The notes under the pieces: generated by a model
Database searches by the model: none
Told to the model about the DNA's origin: nothing
Seen by the model: only the letters and a program-made list of their open reading frames with translations
Part shown: positions 43,780-53,277 of the stretch, in pieces
Layout: each line of letters starts with the position of its first letter
How positions within the stretch are numbered: the stretch's first letter is position 1
Made by a program: the position numbers and the translations under genes
DNA from: JAGOEY01 sp017997515
GTDB lineage: Bacteria; Pseudomonadota; Gammaproteobacteria; Burkholderiales; Burkholderiaceae_C
Direction: 5' to 3'
Assembly: GCA_026314275.1 (NCBI GenBank)
Contig: CP111109.1
Coordinates: 558,001 to 622,000, forward strand
Length of the DNA: 64,000 nt

Positions 43780-44661
43780 TTAGCCGAGGCCCAGGCACGC
43801 CACCCCCACTGCAATACACACGGCGCCCACCAAGCGCACGGCGCGGTCGCCCTCACCCAGCAAATGCCCGCCGATGAGGGCGGCAAACAGCATGGACACC
43901 TCACGCGCAGGTGCCACGTGTGACAGCGGCGCGGTCTGCATGGCGTAGAGCACCAGCACGTAAGACACGGGGCTGATGGCACCCACGATCAGCGCATATT
44001 TGCGTTGCTGCAGCCACATCGCCCAGGCGGTGGGCCGGTCGCGCAGCACCACGGGCAGCAGCAGGGCCATACGCACAAAGTTGCCCATGTAGTCGAGCAG
44101 GATGGGCGACATCAGCAGCACCTTGACCGCGTAGCCGTCCACCACCGTGTAGCTGGCGATAAACACGCCCGTCAGCAGGCCATACACCATGCCTTTGCGC
44201 ACGCGTTGTTGCCGTTGCGGGTCATGCGCGGCCCGCCACAAGCCTGGGCCACCGGCGATGAGGAACACCCCGACCACCACGCCAACAATGCCCGCCACAC
44301 CCAGCGCCGATATCTGCTCGCCCAGCAGCATGATGGCCACCATGGACGACAGCAGCGGCCCGGAGCCCCGCGCCAGCGGGTAGACCACAGTGAGATCAGC
44401 TTTGCGGTAGCCGCGCAGCAGCACGATGAAATACACCACATGCAGCACGGCACTGGCACCGATGAAGGCCCACTCTACCCAGCCCCAGCCCGGCACCACC
44501 GACCAGCCGGCCCACAGGCCGACGGGCGCCCAGATCAAGGCCATCCACACACTGCTGAAAAAGGAGAAACGTGCGTCACCACCCGCCTTCTTGGCCGCGA
44601 TGTTCCAGCAGGCGTGGATCAGCCCGGCAAGAACGACCAGGGAGAAAGCGAGGGTGGACAA
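43780..44661 (-). CDS. DMT-superfamily (EamA) transporter
   Basis: 293 residues with ten predicted membrane helices in two EamA repeats (AGLIHACWNIAAKKAGGD; VVYPLARGSGPLLSSMVAI; second half from VFIASYTVVDGYAVKVLL). Likely an exporter of a metabolite; substrate unknown. Confidence 0.88.
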   Translation of the reverse strand: MSTLAFSLVVLAGLIHACWNIAAKKAGGDARFSFFSSVWMALIWAPVGLWAGWSVVPGWGWVEWAFIGASAVLHVVYFIVLLRGYRKADLTVVYPLARGSGPLLSSMVAIMLLGEQISALGVAGIVGVVVGVFLIAGGPGLWRAAHDPQRQQRVRKGMVYGLLTGVFIASYTVVDGYAVKVLLMSPILLDYMGNFVRMALLLPVVLRDRPTAWAMWLQQRKYALIVGAISPVSYVLVLYAMQTAPLSHVAPAREVSMLFAALIGGHLLGEGDRAVRLVGAVCIAVGVACLGLG

Positions 44662-44667
44662 AACTAC

Positions 44668-44762
44668 TCACCCCCAGGCTTCGCTGCGCTCTCGCCCACC
44701 CCCTTGCAGGGGGCGACACCAGTGGCCTGGCAGAGCCAGTTCCACGGTGTCTGCTGGAAGGA
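44668..44762 (-). repeat. Dispersed intergenic repeat, family A, copy 3 (reversed)
   Basis: Reverse complement of the family A layout: CACCCCCAGGC first, CCCCCTTGCAGGGGG hairpin, then GGCAGAGCCAGTTCC. It lies between the BLUF and DMT genes. Confidence 0.85.
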
Positions 44763-44795
44763 CAAGTGCGCGTACCGTCTTGGCGTTGTGCCTAA

Positions 44796-45218
44796 TCAGG
44801 CTCGGCCTACGATAGACGCAGTGGCCATCAGCTCTTCGAGCAGTGCAAACGACACGCGGCCCGACACGGAGTACGGGTCCAGCTCCGGCTTCTCGGAGTA
44901 TTTGAGCAGGATGGAGTGGTTGAGCTTGGACAGGTTGACCTGCCCCATGGTCCAGCCGCCAAAACGGCGTTCGCTGATTTCCTCGAAGTGCAGCAGCTCG
45001 ACATCCTTGTGGCGCACGTCGCGCTGGATGTGGCCGTACAGTTCGTTCACGGCAGAGCGCCCACCTTCGATGGCTTGCAGGAAGATGCCACCGCCGTAAC
45101 ACAGGATGCCGGTGATGCCGCAGCCCGGGTTGTGCTGGCGCGACTGCGACAGGATGGCTTCGATGGCGCTGGGGGAGGTATCCACCGCGCGGCTGGCGTA
45201 GAGCAGGCGTACGAGCAT
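44796..45218 (-). CDS. BLUF-domain blue-light sensor protein
   Basis: 140 residues, essentially a single BLUF domain binding FAD. Signature residues: the N-terminal RLLYAS with Tyr, NPGCGITGILCYGGGIFLQAIEG with Asn and Gln, and RRFGGWTMG with the Trp/Met strand. About 40 residues follow without an output domain, so it must signal through a partner. It starts two bases after the folE stop, in one operon. Confidence 0.92.
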   Translation of the reverse strand: MLVRLLYASRAVDTSPSAIEAILSQSRQHNPGCGITGILCYGGGIFLQAIEGGRSAVNELYGHIQRDVRHKDVELLHFEEISERRFGGWTMGQVNLSKLNHSILLKYSEKPELDPYSVSGRVSFALLEELMATASIVGRA

Positions 45219-45220
45219 AT

Positions 45221-45922
45221 TCAGTCTTTCTTGGGCAACAGGGCAAGGAATTCGCGGCGCAGGGCAGCGTCCTTGAGGAACGCACCGCGCATCACCGAGT
45301 TGATCATCTTGCTGTCGAGGTCTTTCACCCCGCGCCAGCCCATACAGAAGTGGCTGGCTTCCATCACGATGGCCAGGCCGTCAGGCTGGGTTTTTTCCAT
45401 GATCAGGTCGGCCAGTTGCACCACGGCCTCTTCCTGGATCTGCGGGCGGCCCATGACCCATTCGGCCAGGCGCGCGTATTTGGACAGGCCGATGACGTTG
45501 GTGTGCTCGTTGGGCATCACACCGATCCACAGCTTGCCAATCACGGGGCACAGGTGGTGGCTGCAAGCGCTGCGCACGGTGATGGGGCCGACGATCATCA
45601 GCTCGTTCAGGTGTTCGGCGTTGGGGAATTCGGTGATGGTGGGGGCCGTGACGTAACGGCCTTTGAACACCTCGTTCAGGTACATCTTGGCCACGCGGCG
45701 CGCGGTGTTGCCGGTGTTGTGGTCGTTGGCGGTGTCGATCACCATGCTGTCGAGCACGCTCTGCATCTTGGCTTCGACTTCGTCGAGCAGCTTTTCCAGC
45801 TCGCCGGGTTCAATGAACTCGGCGATGTTGTCATTGGCGTTGAAACGTTTGCGTGCTGCGGCGAGCCGTTCACGGATCTTGACGGAGACGGGTGTGCCTT
45901 CGTCGGAGTCTGAGGGGTTCAT
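45221..45922 (-). CDS. folE: GTP cyclohydrolase I
   Basis: First enzyme of folate/tetrahydropterin synthesis. 233 residues from ATG 45922. Core blocks: zinc-site SACSHHLCPVIGK and ASHFCMGWRGVKD, plus HTNVIGLSKYARLAEW and GRPQIQEEAVVQLADLI. The N-terminal 60 residues are variable. nudB, the next folate step, lies just upstream on the same strand. Confidence 0.95.
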   Translation of the reverse strand: MNPSDSDEGTPVSVKIRERLAAARKRFNANDNIAEFIEPGELEKLLDEVEAKMQSVLDSMVIDTANDHNTGNTARRVAKMYLNEVFKGRYVTAPTITEFPNAEHLNELMIVGPITVRSACSHHLCPVIGKLWIGVMPNEHTNVIGLSKYARLAEWVMGRPQIQEEAVVQLADLIMEKTQPDGLAIVMEASHFCMGWRGVKDLDSKMINSVMRGAFLKDAALRREFLALLPKKD

Positions 45923-45984
45923 GTCTGCGGGTGTTTTCAGTGGTGTCACAGCATGGTAACAGCGATTGAGTTTTAAGGTTTTTA

Positions 45985-46036
45985 GCCCTCCAGCGCCCGT
46001 CTTACATGCGCATATAGCTATATTTTTGATAGCAAT
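45985..46036 (-). repeat. Dispersed short repeat, family B, copy 6
   Basis: On the minus strand: ATTGCTATCAAAAATATAGC, then TATATGCGCA and GACGGGCGCTGGAGGG, the clearest copy of the family. It sits between nudB and folE. Confidence 0.65.
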
Positions 46037-46040
46037 TGAG

Positions 46041-46502
46041 CTACAAGGCAAAACGGGGCAACAGCAGGATCGCCTCGGCGTTGGACGGTGAATAACAGCG
46101 CGCCGCCGCTTCGCGCCAAGGTAGCCACACCATGTCCGTGTGCTCTCTCGGGCTCAGCACCACAGGTGTGCCCGCCGGCACCTGCAGGCCAAAAATCCGC
46201 TCGGTGTTGTGCGACACACCGGGCGCATAACGGTGCAGCCACTGCGGGTAGATGGCGTAGGTGTTCTCAAGCGCCCAGTCGGTCAGCACACAGTCCGGTG
46301 CAGTGGCGTTGATGGCAGTTTCTTCCATCACCTCGCGCACGGCGGTGGCGCGGAAGTCTTCCGCCAACCAGTCCTTCGAGCCAGTGACAGACTGCCAGTG
46401 GTCAGGCGCGTCGGCGCGGCGAATCAGCAGCACGTCAAGCGCGGACGTGTGGATAACGACCAGAACGGATTCGGGGATTTTGAACACAGGCGGTGCAGGC
46501 AT
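46041..46502 (-). CDS. nudB: Dihydroneopterin triphosphate diphosphatase (Nudix)
   Basis: 153 residues from ATG 46502. Nudix box: GSKDWLAEDFRATAVREVMEETAI. NudB-type flanks are VLVVIHTSALDVLLIRRADAPDHWQSVTGS and the late REHTDMVWLPWREAAARCYSPSNAEAI. Removes pyrophosphate from the FolE product, and folE is the next gene downstream. Confidence 0.9.
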   Translation of the reverse strand: MPAPPVFKIPESVLVVIHTSALDVLLIRRADAPDHWQSVTGSKDWLAEDFRATAVREVMEETAINATAPDCVLTDWALENTYAIYPQWLHRYAPGVSHNTERIFGLQVPAGTPVVLSPREHTDMVWLPWREAAARCYSPSNAEAILLLPRFAL

Positions 46503-46525
46503 GGCGGTGGTGATCGTGCCATGAA

Positions 46526-46559
46526 AAAACGGCAAGCTCCTTGCGGAAGCTGCCGTTTT
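46526..46559 (-). terminator. Rho-independent terminator after aspS
   Basis: Stem AAAACGGCA/TGCCGTTTT with an inner GCT/AGC part; on the minus strand it is followed by a T-run. It separates aspS from nudB. Confidence 0.75.
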
Positions 46560-46616
46560 CTTTGTGCACCGTGCCTGCTGAAAACCATGCAAGCTTTCAG
46601 CAGCGTGTGTCCTTGT

Positions 46617-48446
46617 TTACACCGCTGCGGGTTTCGCCAAGTCTGTGTTGCGCAGGCGGATGTGCAGCTCGCGCAATTGCTTTTCGTCCACCGTGCTTGG
46701 GGCCTGGGTCAGCAGGTCCTGGGCGCGCTGGGTCTTGGGGAAGGCGATCACGTCGCGGATCGACTCGGCCTTGGTCATCAAGGTGACGATACGGTCCAGG
46801 CCGAAGGCCAGGCCACCGTGTGGTGGCGCACCGTACTGCAGCGCGTCCAGCAGGAAGCCAAACTTGAGCTGGGCTTCTTCGGGTGTGATCTTGAGCGCGT
46901 CGAACACCTTCTGCTGCACGTCGGCACGGTGGATACGGACCGAACCGCCACCCATTTCCCAGCCGTTCAGCACCATGTCGTAACCCTTGGAGATGCACTT
47001 CTCGGGCGCGGTGACCATCCAGTCTTCGTGGCCGTCCTTCGGTGCGGTGAAGGGGTGGTGCACAGCGGTGTAGCGCTGCGACTCTTCGTCGAATTCGAAC
47101 ATCGGGAAGTCCACCACCCACAGCGGTGCCCAGCGGTCGTCGAACAGGCCGTTCTTCTTGCCGAATTCGCTGTGGCCGATCTTGATGCGCAGCGCACCAA
47201 TGGCGTCGTTGACGACTTTCTCTTTGTCAGCGCCAAAGAAAATCAGGTCGCCGTCTTGCGCGCCGGTGCGTTCCAGCACGGTTTGCAGTGCCACGTCGTG
47301 GATGTTCTTGACGATCGGGCTTTGCAGGCCGTCACGGCCCTTGGCCAGGTCGTTGACGCGGATGTAGGCCAGGCCCTTGGCGCCGTAGATCTTGACGAAC
47401 TCGGTGTACGCATCAATCTCGCCGCGGCTGATGCCACCGGTTTCCTTCGAGCCGCCCGGCACGCGCAAGGCCACCACACGGCCGCCCTTCATGTTGGCCG
47501 CACCCGAGAACACCTTGAAGTCCACGTCCTTCATGACGTCGGTGAGTTCGGTGAATTCCAGCTTGACGCGCAGGTCGGGTTTGTCCGATCCGTACAGGCG
47601 GGCCGCGTCCTGGTACGTCATGACGGGGAATTCGCCCAGGTCCACACCAATGGTGTTCTGGAACACCGTCTTGATCATGCCCTGGAAGATGTCGCGGATT
47701 TCTTCTTCGGTGAGGAAGGAGGTTTCGATATCGATCTGGGTGAATTCAGGCTGGCGGTCGGCGCGCAAGTCTTCGTCGCGGAAACACTTGGTGATCTGGT
47801 AATAACGGTCGAAGCCCGACACCATCAGCAGCTGCTTGAACAGCTGGGGCGACTGGGGCAGCGCGAAGAAATGGCCGTCGTGTACGCGGCTAGGCACGAG
47901 GTAGTCGCGTGCGCCTTCGGGCGTGGACTTGCCGAGCATCGGGGTTTCGATGTCGATGAAGCCGTTGGCGTCGAGGAACTTGCGCACTTCCATCGACACG
48001 CGGTAACGCAGCATCAGGTTGCGCTGCATGTAAGGGCGACGCAGGTCGAGAACGCGGTGTGTGAGGCGGGTGGTTTCCGACAGGTTGTCGTCGTCGATCT
48101 GGAACGGAGGTGTGACGGACGGGTTCAATACCGTCAGCTCGTGGCACAACACTTCGATCTTGCCGCTCTTGAGGCTGTCGTTGGTGGTGCCTTCAGGGCG
48201 CGCGCGCACCAGGCCTTTGACCTGGATACAGAACTCATTGCGCAGGTCTTCGGCCACCTTGAACATGTCGGCGCGGTCGGGGTCACAAACGATCTGCACA
48301 TAACCTTCGCGGTCACGCAGGTCGACAAAAATCACACCACCGTGGTCACGGCGGCGGTTGACCCAGCCACACAGGGTCACGGTTTCGCCCGACAGGGCTT
48401 CGGTCACAAGACCGCAATAGTGGGAACGCATAGCCATAGGAGTCAT
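46617..48446 (-). CDS. aspS: Aspartyl-tRNA synthetase
   Basis: 609 residues. N-terminal OB fold (VTLCGWVNRRRDHGGVIFVDLRDREG), class II motifs (FRDEDLRADRQPEFTQIDIE; GLAFGLDRIVTLM) and the bacterial GAD insertion. Starts at 48446 or at either of two in-frame ATGs four or six codons later; the family commonly begins near MRSHYCG. Confidence 0.97.
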   Translation of the reverse strand: MTPMAMRSHYCGLVTEALSGETVTLCGWVNRRRDHGGVIFVDLRDREGYVQIVCDPDRADMFKVAEDLRNEFCIQVKGLVRARPEGTTNDSLKSGKIEVLCHELTVLNPSVTPPFQIDDDNLSETTRLTHRVLDLRRPYMQRNLMLRYRVSMEVRKFLDANGFIDIETPMLGKSTPEGARDYLVPSRVHDGHFFALPQSPQLFKQLLMVSGFDRYYQITKCFRDEDLRADRQPEFTQIDIETSFLTEEEIRDIFQGMIKTVFQNTIGVDLGEFPVMTYQDAARLYGSDKPDLRVKLEFTELTDVMKDVDFKVFSGAANMKGGRVVALRVPGGSKETGGISRGEIDAYTEFVKIYGAKGLAYIRVNDLAKGRDGLQSPIVKNIHDVALQTVLERTGAQDGDLIFFGADKEKVVNDAIGALRIKIGHSEFGKKNGLFDDRWAPLWVVDFPMFEFDEESQRYTAVHHPFTAPKDGHEDWMVTAPEKCISKGYDMVLNGWEMGGGSVRIHRADVQQKVFDALKITPEEAQLKFGFLLDALQYGAPPHGGLAFGLDRIVTLMTKAESIRDVIAFPKTQRAQDLLTQAPSTVDEKQLRELHIRLRNTDLAKPAAV

Positions 48447-48469
48447 CCAGCGTCACATGACGCACAAAT

Positions 48470-49096
48470 TTAAAGAGGGGGTTTGATGGACATGGGGCGC
48501 AGCGCAGGCACAACCACCCCCATGGACACGACGTATTTGAGCGCTTCGTCCACGCTCATGTTGAGTTCGACGCAGTCGCTCTTGCGCAGCATCACAAAGT
48601 AGCCACCGGTCGGGTTGGGGGTGGTGGGCACGTACACGCTGAGGTAGTCGTCACGCAGGTACGTGGCCACGTCCCCACCGGGTGTGCCGGTGACAAAAGC
48701 CACGGTCCAGATGCCTTCGCGCGGCCACTGGATCAGCACGGCCTTGCGAAAAGCGTTGCCGTTTTCGGAGAACAGCGTGTCGGACACCTGCTTGACGCTG
48801 GAATAAATGGAGCGCACCACCGGGATACGTGTGACAACAGCGTCGCCCCACTGCACCAGTTTTTTGCCCACAAAATTGCTGGCTGTAGCGCCCACAACCA
48901 GCAGGATGCCCAGCGTGAGGATCACGCCAAAACCGGGGATGTGCATACCGAGCAAGCGGTCCGGGTGCCATGCGATGGGCAGAATCTGCAGGGTTTGGTC
49001 GAGCAAACCCACAATCCACTCCAGTACCAGGAAGGTGATGGCCACCGGCACAATCACCAGCAGGCCCGTCAGGAACCATTTACGCAGGGCGGTCAT
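48470..49096 (-). CDS. DUF502 membrane protein
   Basis: 208 residues. Two membrane helices (FLTGLLVIVPVAITFLVLEW; FGVILTLGILLVVGATASNF) then a conserved soluble part (IPVVRSIYSSVKQVSDTLFSE, VYVPTTPNPTGGYFVML). Function unknown. It overlaps fmdB-like upstream by four bases and is followed by aspS, a conserved betaproteobacterial order. Confidence 0.9.
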   Translation of the reverse strand: MTALRKWFLTGLLVIVPVAITFLVLEWIVGLLDQTLQILPIAWHPDRLLGMHIPGFGVILTLGILLVVGATASNFVGKKLVQWGDAVVTRIPVVRSIYSSVKQVSDTLFSENGNAFRKAVLIQWPREGIWTVAFVTGTPGGDVATYLRDDYLSVYVPTTPNPTGGYFVMLRKSDCVELNMSVDEALKYVVSMGVVVPALRPMSIKPPL

Positions 49097-49440
49097 ACGG
49101 ATTCACTCTTGGATGGTGCCGGACTGCTGACCGGCGCAGGAGCGGGCGTGGCTGCTGCGGCAGGGGCTGGCGCAGGTGTTGCCGCCGCCACGCTGCCCTC
49201 CGTGGCAGCAGGTGCGGGTGCAGCTGCTGCACCCACACCGCTGTTGGCACCATCACCACCCGCCCGGAAATCGGTCACATACCAGCCCGAGCCCTTGAGC
49301 TGGAAACCTGCCGCCGTCACCTGCTTGCTGAATGCAGCTTCGCCACAGGCGGGGCACACGGTCAGCAGGGGGTCGGACATCTTCTGCAATACGTCCTTGG
49401 CGTGGCCACAGGACCCGCATTTATAGGCGTAGATAGGCAT
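49093..49440 (-). CDS. FmdB-family zinc-ribbon protein
   Basis: 115 residues from ATG 49440. N-terminal zinc ribbon MPIYAYKCGSCGHAKDVLQK with CPACG as second pair, then a low-complexity Ala/Pro-rich tail from about residue 70. Role unknown; regulatory function has been proposed for the family. Confidence 0.9.
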   Translation of the reverse strand: MPIYAYKCGSCGHAKDVLQKMSDPLLTVCPACGEAAFSKQVTAAGFQLKGSGWYVTDFRAGGDGANSGVGAAAAPAPAATEGSVAAATPAPAPAAAATPAPAPVSSPAPSKSESV

Positions 49441-49557
49441 GGCGTGATGATCCGGAAAATGGGTTGCAAAGCCTTCGATTATAGGCTTTGCACCGTTCCA
49501 GCCGCCCGATTTGCACCGTGCAACCCGCATGTAAGACGGATTACACCGCCGCAGCGC

Positions 49558-51003
49558 TCAAACCACCTCGGGGATCAGTCGGTGTGCGATCCGGGTGTCG
49601 CGAATGACCTGTGGTGCGAGGGACCCCACCACCATGCCCGCAAATGCTGACAGCACCCCGGCCAGCTGGGCAGGGAACACTTCACCCATGCTGGTGCCCA
49701 AGAACAGCAACCAGACACCAATACCCAGCACAACCGCTGCGATGGCGCCCTGGGTGGACGCTTTTTTCCAGTACAGCCCCATCACCAGCGGCACAAAAGC
49801 ACCGACCAGCGGCACCTGGTAGGCACCGGACACCATTTCATAAATGGGTGTGCCTTCCATACGGATGGCGTACGCCAGCACCAGCACGCTGAACACCAGC
49901 ACGGTGATACGCATGGTGCGCAGCTCTTGTTTGTCACTCACGCGGGGGCGGAACTGGCGCCAGATGTTTTCCGTGAAAGTGACGCTGGGCGCCAGCAGCG
50001 TGGCGGATGCGGTGGATTTGATGGCCGACAGCAAAGCCCCAAAAAACAGCACCTGCATAAAAAACGGCATCTTCTCCATGACCAGTGTGGGCAGAACTTT
50101 CTGAGGGTCGTCCTTGAGCAATTCCGCCGTCTGCTCCGGCATGATGATCAGTGCACTGGCCACCAGGAACATGGGCACAAAGGCGAACAGGATGTAGGCC
50201 ACGCCACCAATCACCGGGCCCTTGGTTGCCGCATTGACGCTGTTGGCCGACATGACCCGCTGGAACACGTCCTGTTGCGGAATGGAGCCCAGCATCATGG
50301 TGATGGCTGCGGCAAAGAAGAAGACCATGTCATGGAAGCTCGGCTCAGGCCAGAACTTGAACAAGTCGCGGCTGACCACCAGAGACACCACCTTGTCGGC
50401 CCCACCCGCCATGTCACCCGCAAAATAGGCCAGCACCGACAGGCCGCCCACCAGAATGATCATTTGTATGAAGTCGGTCACCGCCACCGACCACATGCCA
50501 CCAAACAGGGTGTAGGCCAGGATCGACACCACCCCAATCACCATACCCACCGGCACACTCACTGCGCCGCCCGACAACAGGTTAAAAACCAGCCCCAGCG
50601 CCGTGACCTGGGCCGACACCCAGCCCAGGTAGCTGAGCATGATGATGAGTGAACACGCCACCTCGACCACGCGGCCATAACGCTCGCGGTAGTAGTCACT
50701 GATGGTCAGCAGGGTCATGCGGTACAACTTGCCCGCAAAAAATAGCCCTACCAGGATCAGGCAGGTGCCCGCACCAAACGGGTCTTCCACCACCGCACCC
50801 AGGCCACCATCGATGAACTTGGCCGGAATACCCAGCACCGTTTCAGAGCCAAACCACGTAGCAAACGTGGTGGTGATGATCATCACCAGCGGCAGGTTGC
50901 GCCCCGCAATGGCGAAGTCGGCGGTGTTTTTCACCCGCCGCGCGGCAACAAGCCCGATGGCGATGGTTATAAGCAGGTAAACAGCAACCAGGGTTAGCAG
51001 CAC
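49558..51003 (-). CDS. Sodium:solute symporter family protein
   Basis: 481 residues with about 13 membrane helices. SSS features: GRNLPLVMIITTTFATWFGSETVLG, LIIMLSYLGWVSAQVTALG, FGGMWSVAVTDFIQMIIL, ALLSAIKSTASATLLAPSV. The substrate cannot be read from the sequence. It stands alone between fmdB and ubiB. Confidence 0.9.
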   Translation of the reverse strand: MLLTLVAVYLLITIAIGLVAARRVKNTADFAIAGRNLPLVMIITTTFATWFGSETVLGIPAKFIDGGLGAVVEDPFGAGTCLILVGLFFAGKLYRMTLLTISDYYRERYGRVVEVACSLIIMLSYLGWVSAQVTALGLVFNLLSGGAVSVPVGMVIGVVSILAYTLFGGMWSVAVTDFIQMIILVGGLSVLAYFAGDMAGGADKVVSLVVSRDLFKFWPEPSFHDMVFFFAAAITMMLGSIPQQDVFQRVMSANSVNAATKGPVIGGVAYILFAFVPMFLVASALIIMPEQTAELLKDDPQKVLPTLVMEKMPFFMQVLFFGALLSAIKSTASATLLAPSVTFTENIWRQFRPRVSDKQELRTMRITVLVFSVLVLAYAIRMEGTPIYEMVSGAYQVPLVGAFVPLVMGLYWKKASTQGAIAAVVLGIGVWLLFLGTSMGEVFPAQLAGVLSAFAGMVVGSLAPQVIRDTRIAHRLIPEVV

Positions 51004-51082
51004 AAGACACTCCCAAAGATGGACGCGGATTATCCAGAAAATGCAGACCGGGACAACACCCGGCCCGACCTGAGAACGTGTT

Positions 51083-52651
51083 TTAGAAGATGCGGATGCG
51101 GATGAACAGCTGCATCACCAGCAGACCCAATACAAATCCCATGCCACCGTACACCAGGCTTTGCAGCAACTTGTTGGTGCGTTTCTGCTCGGCCAGCAGT
51201 TCCGCCAGCTCACGCTGGTGGTCATTGGCCGGGCGGTGTTTGAGAAAGTCGTGTAACAGACGCGGCAGTTCGGGCAACAGCTTGGCGTAAATGGGAGCCT
51301 GGTCACGCAGTGCATTCAAAAGCCGCTGGGGCCCCATCTGGTCGAGCATCCACTTTTCGAGGAAGGGTTTGGCCGTGCTCCACAAGTCCAGATCCGGGTC
51401 CAGCTGCCGACCCAGGCCTTCGATGTTGAGCAGGGTTTTTTGCAGCAGCACCAGTTGTGGCTGGATCTCGACCTGGAACCGCCGCGATGTCTGGAACAGC
51501 CGCATCAACACCATACCCAGCGAAATTTCACTCAGGGGGCGGTCGAAATAGGGTTCACACACGGCGCGGATGGCAGACTCCAACTCGTCCACACGGGTAT
51601 CCGCAGGCACCCAGCCCGATTCGATGTGCAGCTCGGCTACCCGTTTGTAGTCACGCCGGAAGAAGGCCGTGAAATTCTGCGCAAGGTACTCTTTGTCGAA
51701 CTCGGTGAGTGTGCCCACAATGCCAAAGTCGAGCGAAATATAACGCCCAAAAGTCTCGGGTGCCAGGCTGACCTGGATGTTGCCGGGGTGCATGTCGGCG
51801 TGGAAGAAGCCGTCGCGAAAAACCTGGGTAAAAAACAGCGTGACACCGTCGCGCGCCAGCTTGGGTATATCAACCCCTGCATCACGCAGCCGCTCGATCT
51901 GGTTGATCGGCACACCGGTCATACGCTCCATCACGATCACCTCGGGGTGGCAGAAGTCCCAGAACATCTCGGGAATCAGCACCAGGTCCAGCCCCTGCAT
52001 GTTGCGGCGCAGCTGCGCGGCATTGGCGGCCTCCTTGATCAGGTCGAGTTCGTCGTGCAGGTAGTTGTCGAATTCGGCCACCACCTGGCGCGGCTTCAGG
52101 CGTTTGCCGTCGGCGCTGAGTTTTTCCACCCAGCCCGCCATGGTGCGCATCAGCTGCAGGTCTTTCTCGATGGCCGGGCGCATGCCGGGGCGCAAGACCT
52201 TGACGGCCACATCACGCAACTGGCCCGTGCGGTCGCGGATGGTGGCAAAGTGCACCTGTGCAATAGAGGCGCTGGCCACGGGCACACGTTCGAAATGGGC
52301 AAACACCTCGTCCACCGGACGCCGGAACGAACGCTCGATGGTGGCGATGGCAATGGCGGGGTCAAACGGCGGCACCCGGTCTTGCAGCAGCATCAGCTCG
52401 TCGGCGATGTCCTGCGGCATCAGGTCGCGCCGGGTGGACAACATCTGACCCAGTTTCACAAAGATGGGGCCCAACCGCTCCAGCGCCTCACGTAGGCGTT
52501 GGCCACGTGGTGCCTCCAGGTTGCGGCCCAGTGTCAGCACCCGCACCACGCGGGCAAGCCAGGGTTTCTGAAAGCTGCTCAGTACCAGCTCATCCAGGCC
52601 ATACCGCAGGGCAATCCAGACGATAAAAGCGCCCCGGTACAACCGCGTCAT
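51083..52651 (-). CDS. ubiB: Ubiquinone biosynthesis ATPase/kinase-like UbiB
   Basis: 522 residues. ABC1/UbiB family: KxGQ motif in FVKLGQMLSTRRDLMP, PVASASIAQVHFA, GFFHADMHPGNIQV and SLDFGIVGTL; two C-terminal membrane helices (YGGMGFVLGLLVMQLFIRI). Assists coenzyme Q synthesis. Start overlaps the ubiJ stop by four bases. Confidence 0.95.
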   Translation of the reverse strand: MTRLYRGAFIVWIALRYGLDELVLSSFQKPWLARVVRVLTLGRNLEAPRGQRLREALERLGPIFVKLGQMLSTRRDLMPQDIADELMLLQDRVPPFDPAIAIATIERSFRRPVDEVFAHFERVPVASASIAQVHFATIRDRTGQLRDVAVKVLRPGMRPAIEKDLQLMRTMAGWVEKLSADGKRLKPRQVVAEFDNYLHDELDLIKEAANAAQLRRNMQGLDLVLIPEMFWDFCHPEVIVMERMTGVPINQIERLRDAGVDIPKLARDGVTLFFTQVFRDGFFHADMHPGNIQVSLAPETFGRYISLDFGIVGTLTEFDKEYLAQNFTAFFRRDYKRVAELHIESGWVPADTRVDELESAIRAVCEPYFDRPLSEISLGMVLMRLFQTSRRFQVEIQPQLVLLQKTLLNIEGLGRQLDPDLDLWSTAKPFLEKWMLDQMGPQRLLNALRDQAPIYAKLLPELPRLLHDFLKHRPANDHQRELAELLAEQKRTNKLLQSLVYGGMGFVLGLLVMQLFIRIRIF

Positions 52652-53226
52652 GCCACCGTCCCGCCCTGCCCTGGCTGCACACTGGGTGCACCAGAACCTG
52701 CAGGGGGAACACGAGCCCCAACAAACTGCCGCAGCGCCTGCGCGGCGCGCTGGGCAACCTGCGCCACGGTGTGGGCTGGCACGTCGCCAATCACCCGGGC
52801 AAGGTCTTCTTCCACATCCCAGCGCACATGGTCCACCAGCCAGTTGATTTCTGCCGCGAGTTGCACGTCGCCTTCAATACGGATGGCGGGTTTGTCGCCA
52901 CGCAGTGCGGTCTGGGCCAGAACAAAAGGTGACTCGTCAGCCACCACCAACGTCAGGTCGGGCAGGCTTCCCGCATTGGCCAGATCCAGCAGGCCAGCGG
53001 GTGTCACCACAAGCCGCAGCGAGAACGCACGCCATTGCACCAGCACCACCCGGCCCTTCTGGCGCACGAGGCGCGCAGTGGCTTCAGGCTCCTGACCCAG
53101 CACGTGGTTCAGGAACAGCACGATACGGCGCTGAGCCTCACTGACCAGCCACACGGGGGGCTGCAAACGTGCGCCCAGTGTGTCCAAGATACCGTTCAAA
53201 AAAGGAAATGGGGACTGTGTTGCCAT
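52648..53226 (-). CDS. ubiJ: SCP2-domain ubiquinone accessory protein UbiJ
   Basis: 192 residues from ATG 53226. N-terminal SCP2-like lipid-binding domain (VVTPAGLLDLANAGSLPDLTLVV) and the helical C-terminus (INWLVDHVRWDVEEDLARVIGDVPAH). Binds lipid intermediates in the Ubi complex. Coupled to ubiB. Confidence 0.88.
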   Translation of the reverse strand: MATQSPFPFLNGILDTLGARLQPPVWLVSEAQRRIVLFLNHVLGQEPEATARLVRQKGRVVLVQWRAFSLRLVVTPAGLLDLANAGSLPDLTLVVADESPFVLAQTALRGDKPAIRIEGDVQLAAEINWLVDHVRWDVEEDLARVIGDVPAHTVAQVAQRAAQALRQFVGARVPPAGSGAPSVQPGQGGTVA

Positions 53227-53277
53227 AGTCCCCATTATCACGTCTGTGTTAGCCAATCGCAGCATGAGATGGCATGT

